Source: Plantactinospora endophytica (GTDB taxonomy: Bacteria; Actinomycetota; Actinomycetes; Mycobacteriales; Micromonosporaceae). From it: a stretch of DNA of 64,000 nt. The position numbers and the translations under genes were made by a program. The stretch is from NCBI RefSeq assembly GCF_016862915.1, contig NZ_BONW01000003.1:1-64000 (forward strand), read 5' to 3'. The notes under the pieces are model-generated. The model made no database searches, had not been told where the DNA came from, and worked only from the letters and a program-made list of their open reading frames with translations. Shown piece by piece: positions 40,645 through 49,847 of this stretch (within the stretch, counting starts at the first letter, position 1; every line of letters begins with the position of its first letter).

Positions 40645-43539
40645 TCACCGTTCCCGCAGTCGCAGCGGGTCCAGGCCGCTGGTGTCGACCACCGGGCCGG
40701 TCTCGCGCATCCGCTCGGCGACCTGGTGCCACCGGCCGGCCTGCCGGGTGCAGATGCCCTGTGCCTCGTCGCCGCGCAGCGGCTCGCCCCGGAAGTCCAG
40801 CCCGACCAGCCGGCGCCGGGCCCGCAGGCTGCCGTCCCCGGCATGCTCGGCGACGGTCTGGTAGATGGCGTTGAGCCGCCGGTCCACCAGCGCGATGTTG
40901 TGCCGGGCCAGCCGCTCGATGTTCTCCTCGGGCCGGCTGCCGTCCCCGACCAGCCGCTCGGCGCCGGCCAGGCAGAGGTCGTCGTAGCGCGGGATCGACG
41001 GCGGGAACCGGGCCTCGGCGATCCGGACCGGGTCCACCGCCTGGCGCAGCAGCCGGATGAACTCGGCCCGGTCCCGCCAGTACCGGCCGTGGTCGAGGGC
41101 GATCCGGCAGAGCGTGTCCCAGGTCTCGGCGTCCAGGTCGAGCCAGCGGATGAACTGGTGCGGGTCGGCGCTCTGCGGCGGCAGGGCCCGGTCGTGCCAG
41201 GTCTGTTCGAGGAGTACGGCGCCCTGGCAGAGGAGTTCCTTGGCGTACGCCGACATCCGGGAGTTGATCACCTTGTCGGGGCGGGGCAGCACCACGTTGA
41301 GGCTCGGGTAGACCTCCTCCTCGAAGTACCCGAAATCCTGCAACCGCCGCAGCGGCGCCAGGTCCGGCTCGCTGCTCAGGATCCACCGCCGCAACCGGTC
41401 GGCGGCGACCCCGCTCTCGGTGCAGGCCAGCGCGGCCCGGAGCTGCTCCACCGCCTTCGCCACCAGCGGTGCCACCGGCGGCGGCAGCGGATGCGGACTC
41501 GGCGCCGGATCGGCCGGACCGGTCGGGGTGACCGGCGGCGCGGCCGGTCGGCGGTGCCAGCGGGGCGCGTGGGCCAGCGGCAGCGCGTCGGCGATCAGCC
41601 GGCGACCCCGCCACAGCGCCCGGGCGGCCGGCGACAGGTACGCCGGAGCCGGCCGCTCCAGGTCCGCGAAGTAGCCCCGGAGCGCGAAACCGTAGGTGCA
41701 GGCGGCGTTGTAGAAGTCGAACGACCGGGGCGGGCGGGCCGGCCAGCGCCGCCGCTGCGCCTGCCGGATCGCCCGGTCCAGCAGTACGCCGCCGCACGGC
41801 CACTCCCGGCTCAGCGTCCGGGCGCGCAGCCGGGGACCGCGCCGCCACCAGCCGGCCAGGCAGCCGCCGTCGTCGAAGGGCCCGACCGGTGCCGTCGGTC
41901 CCGTACCGCCATCGCCGGAGGCCGCGCCGTCAAGCCGCGCGGGCTGCCAGCCCACGGCCGCCCAGTCGTGCCAGGCGCGGGCCAGCCGCAGCGGCGCCCA
42001 GACGTCCCGGAGCAGCAGCAGTGCCGAATGGGTCACCTCGGAGCGGGTGGCCCGGACGAACCGGGCGAGCGCGGCGTCCTCGCGCAGCCGGTACAACTCC
42101 TGCGCGGCGGCGATCTGGAACACCACCCGGGTCGCCTCCGGGCACTCCCGCAGCACCCGGCGCAGCCACTCCTTGGCGGCCGGTTCACCGGGACCGTCGG
42201 CGAAGGTCACCACCACCGGCCAGTACCGGTCCACGAACGCCTTCTCCAGGCGTTCCCGCATCTGCCGGCGGATCTTCTCGCGGTCGCCGACACCGTCCTG
42301 CTTGAACCACTGGTGCACGGTCCGCTCGGTGTAGGCGAGGGTGCAGGCGTACTGGTAGCGGAGCTTGATCGAGTCGGGTCGGCGGCGCAGGTAGCGCAAC
42401 GTGCCGATCACGTGCCGGGGCAGGTGGCGGAGCCGGTCGGTGCGGGTGGTCCAGACGTGGTCGTCGTACCAGCCGCCCTGCTCGCGCAGCACCAGCGCCG
42501 ACTGGTACGTGTCCAGCGCGTCCAGGAAGAGTCCCATCTCCTCCTGCACACTGGCCACCATCACCCGCAGGTCGGCGTTGAACGGGTCGAGCCGCAGCGC
42601 CTCGCCGTAGTGGCGCAGCGCCTCGTCGAACTGCCTCCGGTCCTGCGACTCCTTCCCCTTGTTGTACGCGGCGAAGAGCGCCGCCGGCAGTTCCCGGCCG
42701 CACCAGTTCCGCCACGGGGCGGCCCGGCCGAGCCGGGTCACCGGCAGGATCGTCGCCAGCACCCAGTACGCGGTCCGCCGGGTGGCCTCCTCCCAGGTGG
42801 TACCCCACTGGGTGGTCATCGCGCTCCGGCCGCCGCCGAGGAACGAGGTGACGGTGGCGGAGACCCCGTAGCAGGGTTCCTGGGCGCGAACCTGCAACAC
42901 CCCGGTCACCCGGTAGCCGATCTTCGGCCAGAGCCGGGGCAGCATCTGGAGCAGGATCGCCAGTGGGTTGCCGCTGCGCGGATCGACTCCGCTGGCGACG
43001 TCGAGGAAGCTCTCCGGCGGCGGGTCGGCCGGCCCGGCGTACGGGGGGTAGATGTGCGTCTCGGAGAGCCGTTGGCAGAACTGGCTCTTCAGGTCGTCGA
43101 CCGGGGCGCTGCGGTCCGGGGTGGCGTCGGTGAACTCGTGCACGTCCACCGGGCCGGGCCGGTAGGCGAGCCGGACCCGGCGCCGGTGCCGCCAGGCGGC
43201 GAAGCAGATCAGGGCCAGCAGGATCAGCCCGAGCCGTTGCCGCATCGGGTGCGGTCCGTCGGCGCCGAGCGCGCTCGCGAGCCCGTCCAGCGGGCTGAGC
43301 AGCCAGGTGTCGGGCCGGCCGGCCCGCAGGTGTGCGCGGCCGATCCAGACCAGCGCGCCGATCAGGGTCAGGGTGGCGACGAGTTGCCAGCCGAGGGCCC
43401 GCCAGGTCCGGGGCATCGGCAGCGCGGCGGGCGCGGCCCGAGACTCCCTGCCGATCCGCCGGGGCGTTGGCTGCTCCCACTGCTCGGACCGTTGGATTCC
43501 GTGCGACGTTCTTCTGGCTCGATGAGGCATCTCGGCCAC
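40645..43539 (-). CDS. Large membrane-anchored TPR-like protein of unknown function
   Basis: A 964-residue protein. A basic N-terminus is followed by two hydrophobic segments (about 50-68 and 102-117). A domain at about 150-290 has an RVTGVLQVRA...YGVSATVTSFLGGG beta pattern. TPR-like helices follow at about 285-360 (YNKGKESQDRRQFDEALRHY, LRLDPFNADLRVMVASVQEE). The rest is long, mostly helical and Arg/Trp-rich with a Pro-rich break near 670. I do not recognise a catalytic motif. The start is GTG 43539 or ATG 43530. The neighbouring genes at 43784 and 44861 are both membrane proteins. Confidence 0.65.
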   Translation of the reverse strand: MAEMPHRARRTSHGIQRSEQWEQPTPRRIGRESRAAPAALPMPRTWRALGWQLVATLTLIGALVWIGRAHLRAGRPDTWLLSPLDGLASALGADGPHPMRQRLGLILLALICFAAWRHRRRVRLAYRPGPVDVHEFTDATPDRSAPVDDLKSQFCQRLSETHIYPPYAGPADPPPESFLDVASGVDPRSGNPLAILLQMLPRLWPKIGYRVTGVLQVRAQEPCYGVSATVTSFLGGGRSAMTTQWGTTWEEATRRTAYWVLATILPVTRLGRAAPWRNWCGRELPAALFAAYNKGKESQDRRQFDEALRHYGEALRLDPFNADLRVMVASVQEEMGLFLDALDTYQSALVLREQGGWYDDHVWTTRTDRLRHLPRHVIGTLRYLRRRPDSIKLRYQYACTLAYTERTVHQWFKQDGVGDREKIRRQMRERLEKAFVDRYWPVVVTFADGPGEPAAKEWLRRVLRECPEATRVVFQIAAAQELYRLREDAALARFVRATRSEVTHSALLLLRDVWAPLRLARAWHDWAAVGWQPARLDGAASGDGGTGPTAPVGPFDDGGCLAGWWRRGPRLRARTLSREWPCGGVLLDRAIRQAQRRRWPARPPRSFDFYNAACTYGFALRGYFADLERPAPAYLSPAARALWRGRRLIADALPLAHAPRWHRRPAAPPVTPTGPADPAPSPHPLPPPVAPLVAKAVEQLRAALACTESGVAADRLRRWILSSEPDLAPLRRLQDFGYFEEEVYPSLNVVLPRPDKVINSRMSAYAKELLCQGAVLLEQTWHDRALPPQSADPHQFIRWLDLDAETWDTLCRIALDHGRYWRDRAEFIRLLRQAVDPVRIAEARFPPSIPRYDDLCLAGAERLVGDGSRPEENIERLARHNIALVDRRLNAIYQTVAEHAGDGSLRARRRLVGLDFRGEPLRGDEAQGICTRQAGRWHQVAERMRETGPVVDTSGLDPLRLRER

Positions 43540-43783
43540 CGATGGCTCGGCTCGGTCCCCTTTCGCGGGCTCGGTTCCCCTCTCCTGGTGGGAAGCCGCA
43601 CTTCCAGGCTAGGGATCGTGGTAACGGCAGTGGTCCGAAATGCCCGTTCCCGAGCGTCTCGCTACTGCTCACCGGCCCCATCCGTACCGGTGGTCACCGG
43701 ACTCCTGCCGCTCCCTCCGGCGGGGGAGTGCGGCCCGCCGCGCGGGGGATCCCGGCCCGGCCGGCGCCGACGACGCTGGGGAC

Positions 43784-44761
43784 ATGACCAGGAGACGGCA
43801 CGGCATCGACGTACTGTCACGGCGGCCGGGGGCGCCGCCGGCCGGGCCGGCGCCGGGCGGAATCGCGGCGGCCTGGGCGCCGTCGCTGGTCCTGCTCTGG
43901 GCGCTCGGGTACGGGGGGCTGCGGGTGCACTGGGCGCTGGGAGGCGCACCGGAGTTTCCGCCGCTGGGCACCGATCTCTTCCCGTTCGCCGGTTGGGGCG
44001 CGGTTGCCCTGGTCGGCGCGGCGGCGCCGCTGGCGGTCGCGTTGGTCCGGGTGGACCGCTGGTGGTGGCCGCTGACCGGGGCGGCCTGGGGGGTGAGCGT
44101 GGCCCTGATGGCACTCTGTCCGCTGCTGTTGCTGGACGCCGTCGGCCTGCTCATCCCCGGGCTGGGTCTGTCGGTCGACCCGGTCGGCTTCGCCAGCCGG
44201 GCCGGTTGCCTGGCCGGCGGGGTGCTGCTCGCGGTCGCCACCGACGGGTACCGGCGCCGGTGCCGGGGTGACCGCCCGCTGTTCGGCGGTCGGCTGGCCG
44301 GTACGCCCCGGTGGGCCCGGGTGGCGGCGTACCTGGCGGTCGCCGGTTGCCTGGTCCGGCTGGCCGCCCAGTACGCGGTCGGGATGGCGGAGATCCCGAT
44401 CGCGACCGGGCCGGCCGTGCTGGCCTTCGAGGCCGGGTTCCTGCTCGCCGGGCTGGTGCTGCCGCTGGCCCTGGTGCACGGCTGGGGGCGGGTGTTCCCG
44501 CGCTGGGTGCCGGTGCTGGCCGGTCGGCGGGTGCCCCGCTGGCTGCTGCTCGGTCCGGGCTTCGGGCTCGGCCTCGGGCTGGTCGGCTACTTCGGCGTCG
44601 GCACCGGCCAACTGGCGGTGGAGACGGCCACCGGGAGCTGGGATCCCGGCGACGGAACGTACCCACTGTGGTTCTTCTGGGTCTCGATGCCGGCGTACCT
44701 GGTCTGGGGCTGCGGCCTCACCGTCGCCGCGCTGGCCTACTGGCGACGTACCCGGAGCTGA
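43784..44761 (+). CDS. Polytopic membrane protein, paralogue of the one at 16 kb
   Basis: A 325-residue protein with about eight membrane helices. WGRVFPRWVPVLAGRRVPRW (about 242-261) matches WGERFPRWMVGLAGRRVP of the protein at 15971-17077, and the same helix spacing precedes it, so the two are paralogues. This copy lacks the cysteine-rich C-terminus. The ATG at 43784 has GGGGAC immediately upstream; the open frame further upstream is not membrane-like. Function unknown. It converges on the lipase-like gene. Confidence 0.72.
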   Translation: MTRRRHGIDVLSRRPGAPPAGPAPGGIAAAWAPSLVLLWALGYGGLRVHWALGGAPEFPPLGTDLFPFAGWGAVALVGAAAPLAVALVRVDRWWWPLTGAAWGVSVALMALCPLLLLDAVGLLIPGLGLSVDPVGFASRAGCLAGGVLLAVATDGYRRRCRGDRPLFGGRLAGTPRWARVAAYLAVAGCLVRLAAQYAVGMAEIPIATGPAVLAFEAGFLLAGLVLPLALVHGWGRVFPRWVPVLAGRRVPRWLLLGPGFGLGLGLVGYFGVGTGQLAVETATGSWDPGDGTYPLWFFWVSMPAYLVWGCGLTVAALAYWRRTRS

Positions 44762-44820
44762 CGGCCGGCCGCGCGACGCGGGGGGACTCTGCCGCGGAAA
44801 CTGTCGAGCTGCCCCGTCTG

Positions 44821-44844
44821 GGCGCCCACCGGTGACCGGGCGCC
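44821..44844. terminator. Short hairpin between convergent genes
   Basis: GGCGCCC (44821-44827) pairs with GGGCGCC (44838-44844) over a ten-base loop, between the membrane-protein stop at 44761 and the minus-strand stop at 44861. Weak by length but in the right place. Confidence 0.35.
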
Positions 44845-44860
44845 ATAGCGACCCGGCGGG

Positions 44861-47320
44861 CTACGCCTCCTTGTGCAGGGCGGCCCGGCTCTGTCGGGGT
44901 ACCCGGCGGACGGCAGCGACCGCCTCGGCGAGGTCGTCGACGGCGAGCCAGACGGCCGGGTCGACCCAGTACCCGGAGTGCCGCGCCGCCGTCGGGGCCG
45001 GCTGTCCGTGGATGTACCAGTTGCTGACCGGATCCGGCAGTTCCACGTCGACGCCGGCCGGTCCCCGCCCCGGTCCGAAGACCCGGCCGCCGATGTAGTC
45101 GGTCCGGTAGTAGAAGTTCCGCCAGGCGTGCAGCGCCACCCCCGGGGCGCCGCCGGTCGGGGCGAGCCGGCGCAGCACCCGTTCGCCGAAGTAGCCGGGG
45201 AACGCCCAGCCGTACAGAGTGGACAGTGGTGAGCCGAAGGTGACCAGGGCGACCACGTCGTCGGCCGGCCGGTTCTCCCGTTGCAGCAGCGCGGCGGCGG
45301 CGAGCACGGTGCCCTGGCTGTGTGCGGCCAGCACCACCCGGCCGCCGCTGTCGTGGATCCGCCACAGCCGCTGCTGCAACTCGGGTACGGCGCGTTCGGC
45401 GTACGACGGCGGGGCCAGTGGGTGGTAGGCGCGCGGCCAGAAGGTGAGTACGTCCCAGAGCACCCCGATGCGGCGCCGACTGTGCAGGTCCCGCCACCCC
45501 TTCCGGAGCACCAGGATGATCGCGAACGGGATGCCGGCCGCCAGGTAGCTGCCGAGGGTCAACGTCCACTGTGTCCCCCAGGGCAGTTTGTCGAAGACCC
45601 AGTACCGGACCTGGAGCACGACCACCAGTACGGCGCCGACGGCCGCGATCGCGGTGAGCAGCTTGTCGACGTCCCGGGGCATCCGGGCGACCCGCCGGGC
45701 CCGGGCGAGCCGGGCCTCCCAGCCCCGGCCCAGCATCGCATCCCAGAGCCGGGCGATCCGCTGCCGCTCGCGGTCGGCGTCCGCGACCGTGCTGCGCTGC
45801 CAGCGCGCCTCCGCCTCCGGCCGGGGCGAGTGTTCCCGGTACCACGCCCGGATCCGGTCCCGCTCCGCCCGGTCCGCACCGGCCCGCCAGTAACCGACCA
45901 GTTCGTAGGCGGCGAAGAGCAGGATCAGGGCCAGCGGCAGCAGGGTCAGGTAGTGCACCAGCCGGCCGACCACCGGATAGACGTACAGCTCGGGCCGGTC
46001 GGGCGGGCCGTCCGGCAGGTGGACCCGGGTGGACACCTCGGCCGTGACGGCGGCGACCCGGGTCATCAGGCTGACCAGCACCACGTTGAGGGCGAAGACG
46101 CTCAGGGTGATCGCGACGAACGGGCCGAAGGCCACGAACGTGCCCCGGCGCCAGCCGCCGGGTACGACGGCCGCGAGCACCAGCAGCAGGGTGCCGAGCA
46201 CCCCGCCGAGGGTCAGCCCGGCCACCGCGCGCATCCCCGGCAGGTAACCGAACGACTGCTGGTACGCCGGTTGCACCGCCGCGAACCAGCCGGCGCAGCA
46301 GACCGCACCACCGGCCGATCCGAGCAGTACGACCGGTACCGCCGCCGGGCAGCGCTCGACGGCGACGAAGACCAGTACCCCGACCAGCACCAGCACGGCG
46401 AGGGCGGACGCCACCCGGGCCGGTACCGGGGCCTGCGGCGGTACGCCGGCCAGCCGCGCCGACTCCCGTACGGTGTGCCCGAGTGCCAGTGCGACGAAGG
46501 CGAGCCCGGCGGCGATGTGCAGGTAACCCTGCTCCAGGGCGCTGCGCTGGCCGTCCCAGAATCCCGGGTCGGCGAGCCCGACACCACACCGGGCCGCACC
46601 CCTCGACCGTCGCGCGCCGACGCCGTCCTCCGCCCCGGCCGGCCGGTCCGCCCCCGGCGACACCGAACCGGCCGCTCCCGAGCCGGGCAGCCGGGGACTC
46701 GTCGCCTCGTACCGGCTGATCGTGCGCAGCGCCAGCACCGCCAGCAGCACCAGCACGGCGAGCGGTACCAGTGTGCCGGCCAGGATCCGCCGGGCCGGAT
46801 GGTCGGCGAGCAGCGGATGGTGCAGCAGGCGTACCGGCCAGGCGTCGTCGGCGCAGCCGGCCTGCCCGCCGCACTGGTAGCCGAGCAGTTCCATCCCGGT
46901 CAGCGCGGCGATGAGCAGCAGGTTGAGGGTGAGTCCGAGGCAGGCCCAGCGGACCGCCGCCCGGTGCAGCCGGAACAGCACCGGCCGTTCCTGGGTACGC
47001 CGGCTGCACATCCAGCCGGCCACGTTCGCCAACGCGAACGGGAAGAGCAGCAGCCAGAGCACCCGGGCACCGCTGCGCGAGGTCATCCCACCCCAGGAGT
47101 ACGCCTCGACGTGCCGGTCGGGCAGGTCGGCGGTCCGGTAGAAGCCGGCGATCCGGTCCCCGGAGACGTGCTGCGGAGCCGCGTCGGCGAGCAGGTCCTC
47201 CGGAGTGGTGCCACCCACCCCGTGCAGCCGGAGTTCGGTGATCCCGGTCAGTTCGGCGGCCGGCGGGACCAGCCCGGACGGTCGCGGTACCGGGGACGTG
47301 TCGTGGCGCTGCAACGGCAT
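44861..47320 (-). CDS. Polytopic membrane protein with lipase-like alpha/beta-hydrolase domain
   Basis: An 819-residue protein. The N-terminus has ITELRLHGVGGT, a strand-plus-oxyanion-loop element of an alpha/beta hydrolase (32-43), then about ten membrane helices (90-460 and 560-600). The C-terminal domain carries the nucleophile elbow AAHSQGT with S668, followed by VVALVTFGSPLSTLYG and a histidine candidate in SNWYIHGQPAP. So hydrolase elements flank a membrane core, suggesting a serine esterase or lipase acting at the membrane. Long Ala/Leu-rich segments make helix counts approximate. It is divergent from a lipoprotein gene. Confidence 0.7.
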   Translation of the reverse strand: MPLQRHDTSPVPRPSGLVPPAAELTGITELRLHGVGGTTPEDLLADAAPQHVSGDRIAGFYRTADLPDRHVEAYSWGGMTSRSGARVLWLLLFPFALANVAGWMCSRRTQERPVLFRLHRAAVRWACLGLTLNLLLIAALTGMELLGYQCGGQAGCADDAWPVRLLHHPLLADHPARRILAGTLVPLAVLVLLAVLALRTISRYEATSPRLPGSGAAGSVSPGADRPAGAEDGVGARRSRGAARCGVGLADPGFWDGQRSALEQGYLHIAAGLAFVALALGHTVRESARLAGVPPQAPVPARVASALAVLVLVGVLVFVAVERCPAAVPVVLLGSAGGAVCCAGWFAAVQPAYQQSFGYLPGMRAVAGLTLGGVLGTLLLVLAAVVPGGWRRGTFVAFGPFVAITLSVFALNVVLVSLMTRVAAVTAEVSTRVHLPDGPPDRPELYVYPVVGRLVHYLTLLPLALILLFAAYELVGYWRAGADRAERDRIRAWYREHSPRPEAEARWQRSTVADADRERQRIARLWDAMLGRGWEARLARARRVARMPRDVDKLLTAIAAVGAVLVVVLQVRYWVFDKLPWGTQWTLTLGSYLAAGIPFAIILVLRKGWRDLHSRRRIGVLWDVLTFWPRAYHPLAPPSYAERAVPELQQRLWRIHDSGGRVVLAAHSQGTVLAAAALLQRENRPADDVVALVTFGSPLSTLYGWAFPGYFGERVLRRLAPTGGAPGVALHAWRNFYYRTDYIGGRVFGPGRGPAGVDVELPDPVSNWYIHGQPAPTAARHSGYWVDPAVWLAVDDLAEAVAAVRRVPRQSRAALHKEA

Positions 47321-47578
47321 GGCGTACCCACCTGGTCGCTCTGGGGTCCGCGGCAGTTGGCGCCGTCACCCGCCGGCCTGGCCGGCGGGCCTCGGGCACC
47401 CGGAACGTGATCGGATCCTGACCCTGCACCGTGCTCCGTTGTGGTCAACGGCTTCAGTCGGCTCTCCGACACGGCGCCACCTTCACCCCGATCGGGTGCA
47501 ACCGCGGCACAGGGACGGATGTGTATGCGGCGACCGGGCAGACGGAAGGGCCCGGAAACGAGCCTTCGAGGGGGAGCG

Positions 47579-48349
47579 ATGCGAAAGATCGGGTTCGGAA
47601 CCGGCCGGCGGCAGCCGGTGACCACGTCGGCGGTGCTGCTGGCGGCCACGCTGACCGTGGCGCTGGCGGGATGCGGCTCCGAGCGGACGCCGCCCGCCGG
47701 ACCGGTCGGTGCGCCGACGGTGACCGCCGGGCCGACCGGGGTACCGACGCCGACCGGTGTGCCGGCGACGCCGACGGCGGAGACCGGCACGGGTGCCCCG
47801 GCCACGACGGCGCCGACCGGGCCGGCCCGCGGGACCGGCGGCGCGGTGACCACCCCGCGCCGGCCGACCCCGGCCCGCCCGGCCGGTACGCCGAGGCCAC
47901 CGGCGTCCTACGACCCGGAGGAGGACATCACCGACCTGTCGGCGCAGACGCCCGGCCTGCGACTGCGGGCGCCGGTCAACGGGATCCGGCACGGCGACGT
48001 GACGGTGACGATCCGGAACAACGGGCCGAATCCGGTGTGGGGGCTGACCTTCGTCGTGGAGGTGCCGGAGAGCATGACGGCGGACGGCGGCGACTGGTCC
48101 GGCTGCACCCCGCTGCGGTCGCGGAAGGCCGGGTTCCCGGCCTGGTCCGAGTGCGACAAGGGCTACCTGGCACCGGGCCAGTCCCGGGTGTACCGGCTCG
48201 GCATGAAGTCGCCGGCCGCCAAGGACGGCGCGGACAGCCCGATCTCCCGCTGGCTGGTGGACGTCTGGTCCGGCGGGAAGCGGGGCGAGCAGTACCGGGA
48301 TTCCGGGCCGGACGACAACCGTCGCTTCTTCCTGGTTTACCGTGCCTGA
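47579..48349 (+). CDS. Lipoprotein with Thr/Pro linker and Ig-like domain
   Basis: A 256-residue exported lipoprotein. The signal peptide ends in the lipobox LAGC (about residues 29-32). A Pro/Thr/Ala-rich linker (35-110) leads to an all-beta domain (about 125-256) with VTVTIRNNGPNPVWGLTFVVEVPESM, a pattern seen in DUF11/CARDB-like domains. Two cysteines (SGCTPL and SECDKG) may form a disulfide. GAGGGGGAG precedes the ATG at 47579. It sits just upstream of a sigma factor whose partner protein has a similar outer domain. Confidence 0.7.
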   Translation: MRKIGFGTGRRQPVTTSAVLLAATLTVALAGCGSERTPPAGPVGAPTVTAGPTGVPTPTGVPATPTAETGTGAPATTAPTGPARGTGGAVTTPRRPTPARPAGTPRPPASYDPEEDITDLSAQTPGLRLRAPVNGIRHGDVTVTIRNNGPNPVWGLTFVVEVPESMTADGGDWSGCTPLRSRKAGFPAWSECDKGYLAPGQSRVYRLGMKSPAAKDGADSPISRWLVDVWSGGKRGEQYRDSGPDDNRRFFLVYRA

Positions 48350-48944
48350 CACTATCGCTCGGGTGACCCCCCGAACCGATCCGCCCCGGGAAGACCGCCG
48401 CCCCGTCACGCCGAGCGTGCCGGGCGGCGGTGCCGACCGTACCGCCGGCCGGACCGGTTCGGGAGTCGCCGACTTCCAGGAGTTCTACGCGCTGACCTTC
48501 CACCCGCTGACCATGCAGCTCTGGGCGTACACGGGGGATCTGGCCCAGGCGCAGGACGTGGTGCAGGACGCCTTCTGCGCGCTGTTCGAGCGGTGGGACC
48601 GGATCTCCCAGTACGACGACCCGACCGCCTGGGTACGCCGGGTCGCCTGGAACCACGCCACCAACCGGTTCCGACGGTCCCGTACGTTCCTGCGGTGGGC
48701 GCGGCGACAGCGCGAGAGTCACGTGCCGGAGCCGAGCCCGGACCGGGTGATGCTGGTCGCGGCGCTCGCCGAACTGCCCGCCACCCAGCGCCGTGCGCTT
48801 GTCAAGTTCCACCTCGGCGACCTCTCCGTCGCGGAGATCGCACTCCAGGAGGGTGTCTCGGCAGGCACGGTCAAGTCGTGGCTGCACCGGGGCCGGGCGG
48901 TCCTCGCCGCCCAACTGGCCGAGCGTGGGGAGGAGCGGCGATGA
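48342..48944 (+). CDS. ECF RNA polymerase sigma factor (SigE-like)
   Basis: A 200-residue sigma factor. A disordered N-terminus (to about 42) precedes region 2 (FQEFYALTFHPL, AYTGDLAQAQDVVQDAF, WVRRVAWNHATNRFRR) and region 4 (PATQRRALVKFHLGDLSVAE with the recognition helix SAGTVKSWLHRGR). The GTG at 48342 overlaps the lipoprotein gene by eight bases; the GTG at 48363, seven bases after CACTAT, is a reasonable leaderless alternative. Its end overlaps the next gene by ATGA. Confidence 0.87.
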   Translation: MPDTIARVTPRTDPPREDRRPVTPSVPGGGADRTAGRTGSGVADFQEFYALTFHPLTMQLWAYTGDLAQAQDVVQDAFCALFERWDRISQYDDPTAWVRRVAWNHATNRFRRSRTFLRWARRQRESHVPEPSPDRVMLVAALAELPATQRRALVKFHLGDLSVAEIALQEGVSAGTVKSWLHRGRAVLAAQLAERGEERR

Positions 48945-49729
48945 CGGGATTCGACGACGAGCGGGCGGTCGAGGCCGCGTTCGCCGAGTTCGACCTGGTC
49001 GGCCGGCCGTTCCTGACGGCGCCGGGGGTGGCCGACGTCCGGGCCCGGGTCCGGCGGCGCCGGGTGGTCCGGCGATCGGCGCTGACCGGTGCGGCCGGGG
49101 TGCTGGCGGTCGTCGCCGCGATCTCGGGTACCGCCCTGGTGCAGCGGCCGTCGCCCAGCCCGTCGACCGCGGTCGTGCCGCCGGTCGTACCGGCGACCAC
49201 GTCCGCCGCGCCGACCCCGACCGCGCCGACCGGTCCGGCCAGTCCGGACAGTTCGGTCGGCCCGACGGGGCCCACGGGGCGGCCCTCGGCGACGCCGACC
49301 GGCCGACCGGCCGGTGCGACGCCGCGTGGCAACACCCCGACGGGTTCGGCCGGGGACACGGCGGACGTCTCGGCCAGCAGCACCTATCTGACGTTCGGGC
49401 CCGACGACGGCGGCCCGCGCGAGGGGAGCATGTTCGTCATGGTCGAGAACGCCGGCCCGGCCGACGTCGACTCGCTCTCCGTGCTGGTGACCACACCGCC
49501 CACTGTGGAACTCGGGGGGCCGGGCAACGGGTGCCGGGTGTCCGGATCCGCCGGCAGCTTCCGGTGTACGGCCGGGCCGCTGGCCGCCGGGGCGAGCGTA
49601 CGGCTCCGGTTCGACTTCGTCGTACCGCCCGGCCCGGTGGCCAGTTCCCCGGCAACGGTGACGGTACGCGGCACCGGCCGCGACCCCGACCAGTCCAACA
49701 ACGAGGTCGACTACGTGATCCAGGACTGA
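48941..49729 (+). CDS. Membrane-anchored probable anti-sigma protein with Ig-like outer domain
   Basis: A 262-residue protein. The short inner part (1-43) has DERAVEAAFAEFD and an Arg-rich stop-transfer segment RARVRRRRVVRR, then a membrane helix (44-66), a Pro/Thr/Gly/Ser-rich linker (68-143) and an all-beta domain (145-262) with VMVENAGPADVDSLSVLVTTPP. That domain resembles the outer domain of the lipoprotein at 47579. It overlaps the sigma gene by ATGA, as partners of SigE-like factors do. No zinc anti-sigma motif is present. Role inferred from layout and topology. Confidence 0.62.
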   Translation: MTGFDDERAVEAAFAEFDLVGRPFLTAPGVADVRARVRRRRVVRRSALTGAAGVLAVVAAISGTALVQRPSPSPSTAVVPPVVPATTSAAPTPTAPTGPASPDSSVGPTGPTGRPSATPTGRPAGATPRGNTPTGSAGDTADVSASSTYLTFGPDDGGPREGSMFVMVENAGPADVDSLSVLVTTPPTVELGGPGNGCRVSGSAGSFRCTAGPLAAGASVRLRFDFVVPPGPVASSPATVTVRGTGRDPDQSNNEVDYVIQD

Positions 49730-49847
49730 CCGACCGATCCGGGATTGACCGACCAGGGAGCGTGCTGACAGAGATCGATTATTGCCTACCGGTTTCCGAT
49801 GGATGACGATTGATGTCCGGGGGGGATCTTTCCCAAGGAGGCGATCC

